DNA from: Phytophthora hibernalis
Lineage: Eukaryota > Oomycota > Peronosporomycetes > Peronosporales > Peronosporaceae
Direction of reading: 5' to 3'
DNA length: 64,000 bases
Assembly (NCBI GenBank): GCA_012656075.1
Contig: JAAKBF010000124.1
Location: forward strand, 186,001 to 250,000
In this document: one piece after another, positions 46,371 through 53,814 of the stretch
Numbering within the stretch: the stretch's first letter is position 1
Layout: each line of letters starts with the position of its first letter
Program-made: the position numbers and the translations under genes
Notes under the pieces: model-generated
The model's input: the letters and a program-made list of their open reading frames with translations, nothing else
Database searches by the model: none
Told to the model about the DNA's origin: nothing

Positions 46371-48089
46371 CTAAGCAGTGGTAAAATCAAGAACCTCACC
46401 CGTTAGACGATCGTAGGAGAGCTCTTGCTCACTCACAACCAAAACAAGCATGTTGGTACCTTGGCAACCAGCATTAACGCCCTGAACCTGAATAGCCTGG
46501 GGTACATCACGTTCCGTCAGGCGGCTAACATCAGCAATGAGAACACGGTTAGTTAGCGACCACGTCTGATAGTCAAGAAGACCATTCACCAGCTCAGGAG
46601 TCAGATCTCCGTTAATCGAAGAAATCTTAGCGACTTCATTAGTGAAGTGGTGGAAGTCATAGTCGTGGCTGATGTCAAACGTCTGCTGAGAACCAATACG
46701 AACGTTAAAGTTGCGAATGCTTGAACCGGGGTGAAGAGTACAAGGAGCCGAATCAAACGGACTCTGGAACTCCTGTACAGCAGCAGAAGCAAAGCTACCC
46801 GTCTGCTCAGCAAAAGGAAGGAGAATAACATACTTAGCATTCCTAACAGAAGCGGAAAGCTGGAGATCAAATGCAGCATTAAGCTGAGTCGACTGCTTAC
46901 CAGTACCAGCACGCTGGTAGAACCACTGTGCATAGCAATCATTGTATCGAACCTTCTTAACAGGCTTGGAGATAATTGCCTGAGGGTTCTCAAGATGAAC
47001 GAACGGTACATACAGACGAGAAGTAGTAAATGGCATGTACGTACCATCGATGGTCGGTTCAAGTGCATTGACAACGGCGCCCCAAGAAATGCTGAATGGG
47101 GCAGAAGCCGCAAGGACACCAGCCATAGGATTACCGGTGGAAGAAGCCGCAACCATAACAGGACAGACATTACCACTCGCGAGAGTAGTACTGGTTAGCG
47201 ACATACCCTTCGACGCATCTACAGCAACAGACGAAGTACCCTGGTTGACGCGGAAACGGAGACGGATCTGAGGGTTAGCCATCAAATCGAGTTCCTTGAA
47301 AATCGGATGGAGATCAGTTAGCTTAACCTTTAGCATATAGTTCCACGTTCCCATGATGGCGTTAGCAGTAGCAGCACCAGATACAAAGGCACCACGAGCA
47401 GTCTGATTCGAGATAGTGGTAGAAGCAGCAGCTCCACCTACAGACGGCCACGACGTAGAGAAATCAGAGCCAGCATTAGGAGGGTTAGACAGAAGTCGGC
47501 GAACAAAGCCATCGTTGGGAATAGATGCACCACCCGAGGGGCCAGTGGTGGCAAACGAAGATGAGAATGCAGTAGTGTTTGAGTATCCATCACCAGTAGT
47601 CGAGCTGGTAGCAGAACTGTACAAAGCGGACTGAGCAGCATCCGGGTAAAGGAAAGACTCTGCTCCATGCTTCTCAACATACTGAGGACTGTAGCTTGTC
47701 TGCGCGCGGACATTGTTCCAAAAGAGCTTGTAGTCAGCCGTGGAAACAATGGTCTTGCCATTTAGTTCAAGAGACATGCTGTCAATGACGTTCCAGTTGC
47801 CACACTTCAAAGTAGCACAGAAACGATTGGCGGGTAAAGTCTGAGCAGTAGCACCATTCTTCATCGATACCTTGTATGGGAGCATAATGTACGCATCACG
47901 AAGGCAAGCAAATCCTTCGGAGCCGTTAAGCTGAGCAGTTGCATCGATAGTAATAACACCATTTTGATATGATCCCTGATTGAGATCGATAACGAAGGGT
48001 ACTCGCTTGCCAGAAGATACCTTGATCTTCGGGTCGCTCTTGAGCGAGCTCTGGTACAAATATTGGTCGGATAGTTGAGTTTCACTCAT
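46371..48089 (-). CDS. MCP: Major capsid protein (double jelly-roll candidate)
   Basis: Intact 572-residue frame. It is called the major capsid protein from its length (Polinton and polinton-like virus MCPs are usually 500-650), its beta-rich Ser/Thr/Ala/Asn composition with few charged runs, an N-terminal strand pattern (KVSSGKRVPFVIDLNQGSYQ; ITIDATAQLNGSEGF; IMLPYKVSMKN) typical of the first jelly roll, and its neighbours: protease, penton and ATPase. The family forms pseudo-hexameric capsomers of an icosahedral virion. The start at 48089 is supported by a TATA-like box at 48098-48104. No frame break was seen. A structural prediction would be needed to prove the fold. Confidence 0.8.
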   Translation of the reverse strand: MSETQLSDQYLYQSSLKSDPKIKVSSGKRVPFVIDLNQGSYQNGVITIDATAQLNGSEGFACLRDAYIMLPYKVSMKNGATAQTLPANRFCATLKCGNWNVIDSMSLELNGKTIVSTADYKLFWNNVRAQTSYSPQYVEKHGAESFLYPDAAQSALYSSATSSTTGDGYSNTTAFSSSFATTGPSGGASIPNDGFVRRLLSNPPNAGSDFSTSWPSVGGAAASTTISNQTARGAFVSGAATANAIMGTWNYMLKVKLTDLHPIFKELDLMANPQIRLRFRVNQGTSSVAVDASKGMSLTSTTLASGNVCPVMVAASSTGNPMAGVLAASAPFSISWGAVVNALEPTIDGTYMPFTTSRLYVPFVHLENPQAIISKPVKKVRYNDCYAQWFYQRAGTGKQSTQLNAAFDLQLSASVRNAKYVILLPFAEQTGSFASAAVQEFQSPFDSAPCTLHPGSSIRNFNVRIGSQQTFDISHDYDFHHFTNEVAKISSINGDLTPELVNGLLDYQTWSLTNRVLIADVSRLTERDVPQAIQVQGVNAGCQGTNMLVLVVSEQELSYDRLTGEVLDFTTA

Positions 48090-48097
48090 CGTGGATT

Positions 48098-48104
48098 GTA
48101 TATG
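48098..48104 (-). promoter_or_regulatory. TATA-like box of MCP gene
   Basis: Minus strand reads acatatacaatccacg before the ATG. The box lies about 9 bases from the start codon, as in other genes of this element. Confidence 0.55.
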
Positions 48105-48137
48105 TTTTCTAATATAGTTTGAACGAAATTAACTATT

Positions 48138-48486
48138 ATGAGCAATCTTATCGTCCAGTGTCCTACATCGAGATTAGGTGGTCGTAGTAGAACCAGATAT
48201 GAACCTTTCTTAGATATCGGCTTTGTGATTTCATTCGATTCATAGATATCATCCAGATGAACTCCAATTTTTTCGCGAGTCGGCTGTCCATAATGGTGAA
48301 TACTTCGATAGTATGGGCGAGGCAGCCCCAACAAAGTATGGTATCGGTAAATACGACCCCAAACAGTATCAAGGTACGTATGGCGATTTCTGTGGACCAT
48401 TCTGTATGCTATGGCTCTATTCCAAGCAACATAAGAAACCGCAAGTATTTTCAAAGATGAAGGATTTAAATTTAACTATTCTTTAG
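48138..48486 (+). pseudogene. PRO: Adenain-type cysteine protease, truncated
   Basis: The frame 48229-48486 encodes the C-terminal part of an adenovirus/Ulp1-like maturation protease: EYFDSMGEAAP with the catalytic Asp region, QYQGTYGDFCGPFCMLWLY with the oxyanion Gln and the catalytic Cys in the C-G-x-F-C context, then a basic tail. The frame has no ATG upstream of the Asp region, and the catalytic His-Trp segment expected ~20-40 residues earlier is absent. A short frame from ATG 48138 (35 codons) ends at 48245 in another frame. Polinton proteases are usually 150-200 residues. Here at most ~120 codons fit between the capsid promoter and the stop. A 5' deletion is the simplest reading. In the family it processes capsid proteins. 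Confidence 0.75.
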
Positions 48487-48493
48487 TTTGGAA

Positions 48494-48500
48494 AATATAG
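48494..48500 (+). promoter_or_regulatory. TATA-like box, core protein gene
   Basis: aaaatatagattaatc precedes ATG 48508. The aatatag core is 7 bases from the start codon. Confidence 0.6.
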
Positions 48501-48507
48501 ATTAATC

Positions 48508-49242
48508 ATGTATCGCGAATTAACGATCTCCAGTGATATTCCAGGTCCCAAGCTGACCAAAGCTTTCAAGACTGGTAAGCTAAGTCTTACAGCTGACCAA
48601 CTCAAAGGTAGTGGTTCTGTTATTCATCTTCACCCCGCTTCATATGAGAAGGCGCTCAAGGCTCGCAAGGCAGGTCGCGGTGTTCGTCTTGACATCACAA
48701 GACACGAAGTCAAGAAGGGGTATAAGCGCGCACAAGGAGGTTCAATCTGGTCCAAGGTATGGGGAGGCATTAAATCAGCGTTCAAGTTTGCTAAGGACTC
48801 AGGTCTATTGTCTCGCCCTGCCGACGTTGCTGTACCAGCTCTTGCCACCGCACTCGGAGCTCCACAGGGTGCTATCCCAGCAAGAGCTGCTATTCGTTCC
48901 ATGACTGGCATTGGTGTTTATGACTCTGATAGTGATAAGGAAGGAGGACGACTAACCATGACGGATGTTAAGAAAGGAGCAAAGCGTGCGCTTTCGTATG
49001 CTAAACGCAAAGGCGTTCTAACCGATGTGGTCGATTCCGGAGAGAAGTACCTACTATCTAAGGCGACCAAACCTGAGCATGAGAACCTAATCAAGTCTAT
49101 CCGAGGCGAGGTCCGTCGTCGGTATGGAGTAGGTGTGGGCAAGCCAAAGAGTAAGAAATTTGCGAAGGGTTCACAAGAAGCTAAGGACCACATGGCTAAG
49201 ATCCGTGCTATGCGTAAGTCTGGTGGTTCCTTCCGTTTGTGA
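48508..49242 (+). CDS. Basic virion core / minor capsid candidate
   Basis: Intact 244-residue, strongly basic protein. Around residues 78-95 an amphipathic segment (GSIWSKVWGGIKSAFKFAKD) is followed by an Ala/Pro-rich stretch. The C-terminal third is Lys/Arg-rich (VRRRYGVGVGKPKSKKF) and ends GGSFRL. Polintons and adenoviruses encode basic, amphipathic-helix-containing minor capsid or core proteins (pVI, pVII, pX-like) next to protease and penton genes. Position between protease and penton fits such a role, probably DNA condensation or endosomal membrane interaction. This is inference from composition and place, not from a firm motif. Confidence 0.6.
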   Translation: MYRELTISSDIPGPKLTKAFKTGKLSLTADQLKGSGSVIHLHPASYEKALKARKAGRGVRLDITRHEVKKGYKRAQGGSIWSKVWGGIKSAFKFAKDSGLLSRPADVAVPALATALGAPQGAIPARAAIRSMTGIGVYDSDSDKEGGRLTMTDVKKGAKRALSYAKRKGVLTDVVDSGEKYLLSKATKPEHENLIKSIRGEVRRRYGVGVGKPKSKKFAKGSQEAKDHMAKIRAMRKSGGSFRL

Positions 49243-49264
49243 GAAAAAAGAAGCATTAGCTAAC

Positions 49265-50134
49265 TTATTTTTTTGGTCTTAGCAACAGCATTATTGAAAC
49301 TGAAGTATCACGGAAGATTACCTTCTTATCGTTTTGGTTGTAGATACTGATAGTAATTGTAGAGCGAGAGCCATTGTGGCAATTCATCCATGCATACTGA
49401 CTGGGTTTATATGAAATTAGCTGACCAATCGCTGCATCACCTCTATCGAATGCACTTACAAAATCACCAGATGCAACGTACTCATTTTTAATAAGATCAC
49501 AACGAACGATGTATGAGCTGGTGGGGTGAATCTGTGGAATTATGTTAGAGAGTTGAGCACTGGCAACTGTAGCTGAGGTAGAAGGACCTGCCGTCAGACC
49601 AACCACCTTTCCAAACTCGACATTATCAATAATTAGTCGAGGTACACGAGTGGTAGTAAGCAATCCAGTACCACCAGCTGAGTATAGTCCAGTAGCTGGT
49701 TTTGTCCAAGTACCTCCAAGAGTTGGTAATGTCGTTGGTGTTGCTGAAAAATCCACCTGGCACGCGTAATAGACACTGTTTTCACTCAGTTTTAGGTAAA
49801 AGACGTTATTCCCAGTTGGATCGATCAAATATGCTCCAGCATTCACGAGGGCTGTCTGAATGTTGCGATTGATGTCATCATAAGAATAAATACCATCTGG
49901 GAGAGTGATACTGATATTAGAGGTGGTAGCCGCAGTCGGAACTTCGACCTTGAAGCTTGTGTTTTGGAATTGCATCGCGTCAATGTTGTACTCACTGTTG
50001 TACATGGTAATGCTTTGGACTGCACAAACTACGTCGCGGAAGTCAGCAGCTGAACCAGGGAACGAGTATTTCCAAGTAGAGTTGTATCCATCTTGGATTA
50101 GGTTGGTACTGTCAAGTTTGAGAAAGCTCGCCAT
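49265..50134 (-). CDS. mCP: Minor capsid (penton, single jelly-roll) protein
   Basis: Intact 289-residue, beta-rich protein. The opening YNSTWKYSFPGSAADFRDVV, followed by AVQSITMYNSEYNID and SITLPDGIYSYDDINRNIQT, is the pattern of Polinton/virophage-type penton proteins, where a strand ending in YxF is followed by a 'SI.mYNS..NI' segment. The length is normal for the family (about 250-330). In the virion it would form the fivefold vertices. It is convergent with the basic core gene (22-bp gap) and lies downstream of the ATPase on the same strand, with its own TATA-like box at 50141. Confidence 0.8.
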   Translation of the reverse strand: MASFLKLDSTNLIQDGYNSTWKYSFPGSAADFRDVVCAVQSITMYNSEYNIDAMQFQNTSFKVEVPTAATTSNISITLPDGIYSYDDINRNIQTALVNAGAYLIDPTGNNVFYLKLSENSVYYACQVDFSATPTTLPTLGGTWTKPATGLYSAGGTGLLTTTRVPRLIIDNVEFGKVVGLTAGPSTSATVASAQLSNIIPQIHPTSSYIVRCDLIKNEYVASGDFVSAFDRGDAAIGQLISYKPSQYAWMNCHNGSRSTITISIYNQNDKKVIFRDTSVSIMLLLRPKK

Positions 50135-50140
50135 TTTGGT

Positions 50141-50147
50141 TATATAT
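50141..50147 (-). promoter_or_regulatory. TATA-like box of penton gene
   Basis: Minus strand catatataaccaaa directly precedes the ATG at 50134, spacing about 6 bases. Confidence 0.6.
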
Positions 50148-50181
50148 GATGATAAGCATTTTTCTGATGGATAATTCGGAA

Positions 50182-50808
50182 TTAGTCATCCATAGCAATA
50201 GGTCTGTCAAAGTTGTAGCGGATTTGTCCTTTAACAGAGTCGATGAATAACATCTGTCCTTTCTGTTCAGTGGCTTTATTGTAGTAATAGACAATCGACC
50301 GATCATCTACGCCCTTGATATTGAAATCTTTCACAACCATCTGTAAATCACGTTTCGAATTCGCTCTTAAGATAGCTACGTATTCACTGTTGAGTCTGAT
50401 CATCTTGTCGGTGGCAAAGTAGCTGTGGCTTAGGAATATGGTACTCAATTTGAAGTGTCTTCCTCTTGTGAAGTAATGTGAGAAGATGTTCTTCCGGAGT
50501 AGCTTATCGTTGCTGTAATCGTCGATAATAACAAGCTCAGGTTTATTCGAGCTCATGGGAGTATGGCGTACTTGATCAACCTTTGGTGGGGTATCAGGAT
50601 CAGCAAAAGTGATAAAATCCTCCAACTTATCGCGTAGATACTCATAGAGCTCTTGGTGTGGATTGCGGGCAATGATCGTTAAATGTGCGAACACGTGTGG
50701 AGAATGCTTAAGAATAAACATACAGAGATTGTTCTTACCACTGAACGATGGACCAAGGACAACCATTCTAAACAGCTTTTTAATGTCAAGGGCAGGGATA
50801 TCGCCCAT
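50182..50808 (-). CDS. ATPase: DNA-packaging ATPase (A32/FtsK-HerA type)
   Basis: Frame of 208 residues. Walker A is GPSFSGKNN at residues 19-27 (the usual GKS/T is GKN-N here), Walker B is ELVIIDDY at 91-98 with two acidic residues, and a later LSTIFLSHSY strand (about 121-130) carries the sensor Ser/His, as in A32-like packaging ATPases of Polintons and large DNA viruses. It powers genome translocation into the capsid. The same frame is open another ~20 codons upstream of Met1 (a basic RRFVAKKFKSAG stretch) without an ATG, so the N terminus may be altered. Lys25-Asn-Asn replacing Lys-Ser/Thr is unusual and may weaken magnesium binding. Confidence 0.88.
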   Translation of the reverse strand: MGDIPALDIKKLFRMVVLGPSFSGKNNLCMFILKHSPHVFAHLTIIARNPHQELYEYLRDKLEDFITFADPDTPPKVDQVRHTPMSSNKPELVIIDDYSNDKLLRKNIFSHYFTRGRHFKLSTIFLSHSYFATDKMIRLNSEYVAILRANSKRDLQMVVKDFNIKGVDDRSIVYYYNKATEQKGQMLFIDSVKGQIRYNFDRPIAMDD

Positions 50809-50887
50809 ACCCGCAGACTTGAACTTTTTGGCAACGAAGCGCCGAAGTCCGGAATACCGCTCATGATCGTGTCTTTAATCACTCGAT

Positions 50888-50895
50888 CTATATAG
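50888..50895. promoter_or_regulatory. TATA-like box between ATPase and fibre genes
   Basis: ctatatag is its own reverse complement and lies in the 105-bp divergent gap, 18 bases before the fibre ATG at 50914. It could serve both directions. Confidence 0.5.
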
Positions 50896-50913
50896 CTCGA
50901 GACAAAAACAACT

Positions 50914-52980
50914 ATGAGTTCAGGTTTCTCTTATCCCCAACCAATATTTTCGTCGCCTATCTATAACCCTGCATTCTATCTAACATTGGATGCCAGTGGA
51001 TATCTAACCTATGACTATGCTCAGACGCTTTATCTCGATAAGAATGATTACCGCTTGACTTATATTACAGGAATTACTCCAGGGACAGCAACACAAGGTG
51101 TAGCCCTCATTCCAGGTACTAATAATGATATCAGTGGAATTGGAGCATTATCTTGTAGCAGCCTAACTGTGAATGGTTCCAGCGTATCATCTGCTCCCAC
51201 TTACGTTCTCAGTATCACTCCTGGAACAGCAGCAAACAACAAGGCCCTCGTACTTGGTCCATCTGGTGGAATAGGCAATATCACATCACTGACAGCCACC
51301 TCAATTACTGGTACGCTACAAACAGCCGCTCAGCCCAATATCACATCGCTTGGAACTCTGACGTCATTGACAGCTACATCGATCACAGGTACGCTACAAA
51401 CTGCCGCTCAGCCTAATATCACATCCATAGGCACTCTGGCATCACTAACAGCTACATCGATCACAGGCACGCTACAGACATCGAATCAGCCCAATATAAC
51501 ATCATTGTCTTACCTCGTGCTCGATAACTCCTATCCTGGACTACAAACGCCAGCAATTCAGTTTTGGAATAGCAGCATGCTGACCTATCAAAACTTCAAC
51601 CACTCATCATTCGTAGGGCTAACTGCAGGGTCATTTTTATCGAGTAAAGCTATGACTCTTGACTCTTCTGGAATCGGGGTAATGCCGCTGGGCACCTCTA
51701 ATTCGAATTGTCTTAGATTTTACGGAGGAACGTTAAACCGTGAAACGATGAATATCTATCGTGTGAGTGATACCACTGGCTTGGTTATTGCATCAAGGAC
51801 AACCTCAACATCCAACAGCAAGATATATCCAATTCTTAACCTAATATCGACTGACAATCCTTCTACGTTCGTTGCTGGCGTTTCGGCTACAGCTGCCGAT
51901 CTATTGCTGATCAACTGGAACGACAAGCCAACTGGTGGTTTCGTAAGTCAGTCGCATCGCATGTGTTTCGATATCGGCTTTACCCGACCTTATAAAAGCG
52001 GCTACCCGCATACGTTTGGATTGGTATCATCAGCTGATGCTATATGCATTTCATCTAACGCAACGACCGCTACACCAACCACAGCATGTCTCTACATCGT
52101 ATCAGATACAATCAATAAAATGCTTTATAAGACGAATACGCCATATACCAACGCAAGCTATGGCACAGCGAATATCACTCTCAATAGTGGCAACATCTAT
52201 CTAAAAGCTTCTAATGATCTAAATGGTAATTCTACAGCTTTTGATATGCCACTATTGATGGTATCGAGCAATGCATCACCTGTGGAAGTCGCTGTCCAAA
52301 TCAATAATAATAGCAATGCAACGAGCGCCAATAGTGGATATATCGGTACTACCACTAACAACGACTTCGTCATCATGAGCAATAATTTGAGACGAATAAC
52401 TATAACCGCAGCTGGTCGGGTGGGGATTGGCACAGCTACACCTGTAGCCCCTTTGCAAGTGAGCTCAACCATTAGTTATACGTGGAATAGCGCCGGAAAT
52501 GTAGGATTGTCGGTATATCGGTTAAGAACTGACTCAGGTAATACCGAATCAGCCACTGGAACCCCAATTACTTATACCAACGTCTGTTGCATATTCAATG
52601 GCTACATTGGCTGTGAAGCAATGGTAATGCAAAGTGATCGTCGATTGAAGCAAGAAATCGCTGATGTGCCTATTGAGAGAGTCGCGTGTCTTTACAAGTC
52701 TCTAAAGGTTCAATCATACAAATGGAAGGCTCATCCTGATAAGCCTAAGGAATTAGGTCTGATCGCTCAGGATGTTCTCGATCAAGGGTTCTTAGATCTG
52801 ATAGCTCGTATCCCTGATAGTGATCTGGAGCTCACGGAAGGTACTGATCCATGGTTAGAGCCCCAAGGTGTAAAGCTCAGCGTCGATTATTCAAAGCTCA
52901 GCGTGTATAACATGCGGATGATCCAATCGATGCTCGCGCGAATCGAAGAATTGGAATCAAAATTAGCTGCATTAACATAG
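50914..52980 (+). CDS. Fibre/spike protein with S74 chaperone domain
   Basis: Intact 688-residue frame. The N-terminal ~115 residues (FSSPIYNPAFYLTLDASGYL) probably anchor it to the virion. Residues 122-198 are a Thr/Ser-rich repeat (ITGTLQTAAQPNITSLGTLT type, 26-residue unit), a beta-helical shaft like those of phage and giant-virus fibres. A long beta-rich body follows. The last ~115 residues are a peptidase S74 intramolecular chaperone: SDRRLKQEI at 574-582, with the Ser574-Asp self-cleavage pair, GLIAQDV, and VDYSKLSVYNM, ending in a short coiled coil. S74 domains trimerise the spike and then cut themselves off. Likely role: receptor-binding fibre. The 105-bp upstream gap holds a shared TATA-like box. 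Confidence 0.85.
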   Translation: MSSGFSYPQPIFSSPIYNPAFYLTLDASGYLTYDYAQTLYLDKNDYRLTYITGITPGTATQGVALIPGTNNDISGIGALSCSSLTVNGSSVSSAPTYVLSITPGTAANNKALVLGPSGGIGNITSLTATSITGTLQTAAQPNITSLGTLTSLTATSITGTLQTAAQPNITSIGTLASLTATSITGTLQTSNQPNITSLSYLVLDNSYPGLQTPAIQFWNSSMLTYQNFNHSSFVGLTAGSFLSSKAMTLDSSGIGVMPLGTSNSNCLRFYGGTLNRETMNIYRVSDTTGLVIASRTTSTSNSKIYPILNLISTDNPSTFVAGVSATAADLLLINWNDKPTGGFVSQSHRMCFDIGFTRPYKSGYPHTFGLVSSADAICISSNATTATPTTACLYIVSDTINKMLYKTNTPYTNASYGTANITLNSGNIYLKASNDLNGNSTAFDMPLLMVSSNASPVEVAVQINNNSNATSANSGYIGTTTNNDFVIMSNNLRRITITAAGRVGIGTATPVAPLQVSSTISYTWNSAGNVGLSVYRLRTDSGNTESATGTPITYTNVCCIFNGYIGCEAMVMQSDRRLKQEIADVPIERVACLYKSLKVQSYKWKAHPDKPKELGLIAQDVLDQGFLDLIARIPDSDLELTEGTDPWLEPQGVKLSVDYSKLSVYNMRMIQSMLARIEELESKLAALT
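51277..51507 (+). repeat. 78-bp repeat in the fibre shaft
   Basis: Three units, the first partial. Each contains acagctacatcgatcacagg followed by acgctacaaac and gctcagcc. Differences are mostly at third codon positions, so the repeat is kept at protein level. Confidence 0.85.
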
Positions 52981-52982
52981 CC

Positions 52983-53297
52983 ATGTTTCGTATTTCTCAT
53001 CGCAAGGACAAGAAGTATGACGGGCGAGGCCCGAGGTCGCCAGACCCTCGGGCTGAACCCCGAGAGCCTTGGCTCTCTGCTGTGTTTGCTGACGGGCGGA
53101 TTGTATCTTTTGGGGGTCTTAAGCGGAATGGTGAGCCTTTTGCTCAGTACAAAGATCGGACGATCTTGAAAGCATTCAAACCTTATGATCATAAGGATAA
53201 GAAACGACGTGAAGCATACTACAAGCGGCATGGGCCCATAGATGATGAAAATCCATACACAGCCGACTGGTTTTCGAAAACTTTTTATGGTAGATAA
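52983..53297 (+). CDS. Small basic viral protein, WFSK C terminus
   Basis: 104 residues starting two bases after the fibre stop. Features: a basic N terminus with repeated Pro-Arg (RGPRSPDPRAEPREP), then a compact region ending RREAYYKRHGPID and NPYTADWFSKTFYGR. The 'R..Y..RHG ... aa.(W/Y)(F/W)s..(F/L)' ending resembles small conserved proteins of chloroviruses, mimivirus relatives and polinton-like viruses whose role is unknown. Near-zero spacing suggests co-expression with the fibre. Function not assigned. Confidence 0.65.
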   Translation: MFRISHRKDKKYDGRGPRSPDPRAEPREPWLSAVFADGRIVSFGGLKRNGEPFAQYKDRTILKAFKPYDHKDKKRREAYYKRHGPIDDENPYTADWFSKTFYGR

Positions 53298-53303
53298 TAT
53301 AGG
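53296..53303 (+). promoter_or_regulatory. TATA-like box before MGC protein
   Basis: aatatagg with ATG 53308 five bases later. It overlaps the stop codon of the upstream gene and supports 53308, not an upstream ATG, as the start. Confidence 0.6.
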
Positions 53304-53307
53304 AATC

Positions 53308-53544
53308 ATGGGTTGCATGCCAAGTAAAGAGCTCAGAACTAATTTAAGGTCTGATGACCCCAATCAGGTCATAGGTTCGACAATGCTAAGAGCGGATCAG
53401 ATAGTAGTATTAGGGGATTCAGTATTCATGCCAACCAAAAATGCTAATGGTGAGGATGCGATACTTGAGATATCGATAAACGATAAAAAAATAGAGGTTC
53501 ATCGCGGATACCGGAACAAGCTTGTCCGTAGTGGCATTGCTTAG
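53308..53544 (+). CDS. Putative N-myristoylated/palmitoylated small protein
   Basis: 78 residues from ATG 53308. It begins MGCMPSKEL: Gly2, Ser6 and Lys7 fit the eukaryotic N-myristoylation signal, and Cys3 fits palmitoylation, the dual-acylation start of Src-family kinases. The remainder is small and beta-rich (ADQIVVLGDSVFMPT; AILEISINDKKIEVHRGYRN). An upstream in-frame ATG (53242) lies inside the previous gene and would bury the signal. The TATA-like box five bases before 53308 favours the short form. A lipid-anchored protein in a Polinton would imply membrane association during assembly, entry or exit. Confidence 0.7.
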   Translation: MGCMPSKELRTNLRSDDPNQVIGSTMLRADQIVVLGDSVFMPTKNANGEDAILEISINDKKIEVHRGYRNKLVRSGIA

Positions 53545-53557
53545 AGAGCAAACGTCT

Positions 53558-53803
53558 TCACAGTTTTAGTCTTTTTTTCGGCTGGTAAGCCCACATGCGG
53601 CCACCTTCGGTTTGCGTTGATGCATCCACCTTCCGGATTGACTTATCGAGATCAGTGGCCCATACAGCTGCCTGAGTCTTCTGAGGTCGGTCGTGGATGA
53701 TTAGATTCTTCATGATAGCTTTGAGTTCAGCAACGTTGTTATCGGCGTTATCACCATAACTACCAGCTGAGCTGGAAATAATGCGGGGGTTGAAGAAGAA
53801 CAT
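53558..53803 (-). CDS. Unknown small viral protein
   Basis: 81 residues, starting MFFFNPRIISSSAGSYGDN, with a central helix (VAELKAIMKNLIIHDRPQ) and a basic C terminus (KKRLKL). It converges on the acylated-protein gene with a 13-bp gap. A TATA-like box (minus strand ctataaac) lies 3-10 bases before the ATG and overlaps the reconstructed end of the long gene upstream. No family recognised. Confidence 0.6.
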   Translation of the reverse strand: MFFFNPRIISSSAGSYGDNADNNVAELKAIMKNLIIHDRPQKTQAAVWATDLDKSIRKVDASTQTEGGRMWAYQPKKRLKL

Positions 53804-53806
53804 GGT

Positions 53807-53814
53807 GTTTATAG
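53807..53814 (-). promoter_or_regulatory. TATA-like box, 81-residue gene
   Basis: Minus strand ctataaacacc precedes ATG 53803. Confidence 0.45.

Noticed and set aside
46601..47634. Several Leu/Val- or Ser-rich frames overlapping the capsid gene on both strands
   Set aside because: They are shadows of the intact 572-codon capsid frame and show no motifs or promoter boxes.
48086..48454. Minus-strand 122-codon frame containing a GHW motif between MCP and the core gene
   Set aside because: It overlaps the plus-strand protease remnant, which has a real Asp/Gln/Cys pattern. The GHW is antisense coincidence and the frame runs into the MCP start.
50683..50895. Plus-strand 70-codon frame before the fibre gene
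   Set aside because: It overlaps the ATPase N terminus antisense, and composition fits a shadow frame.
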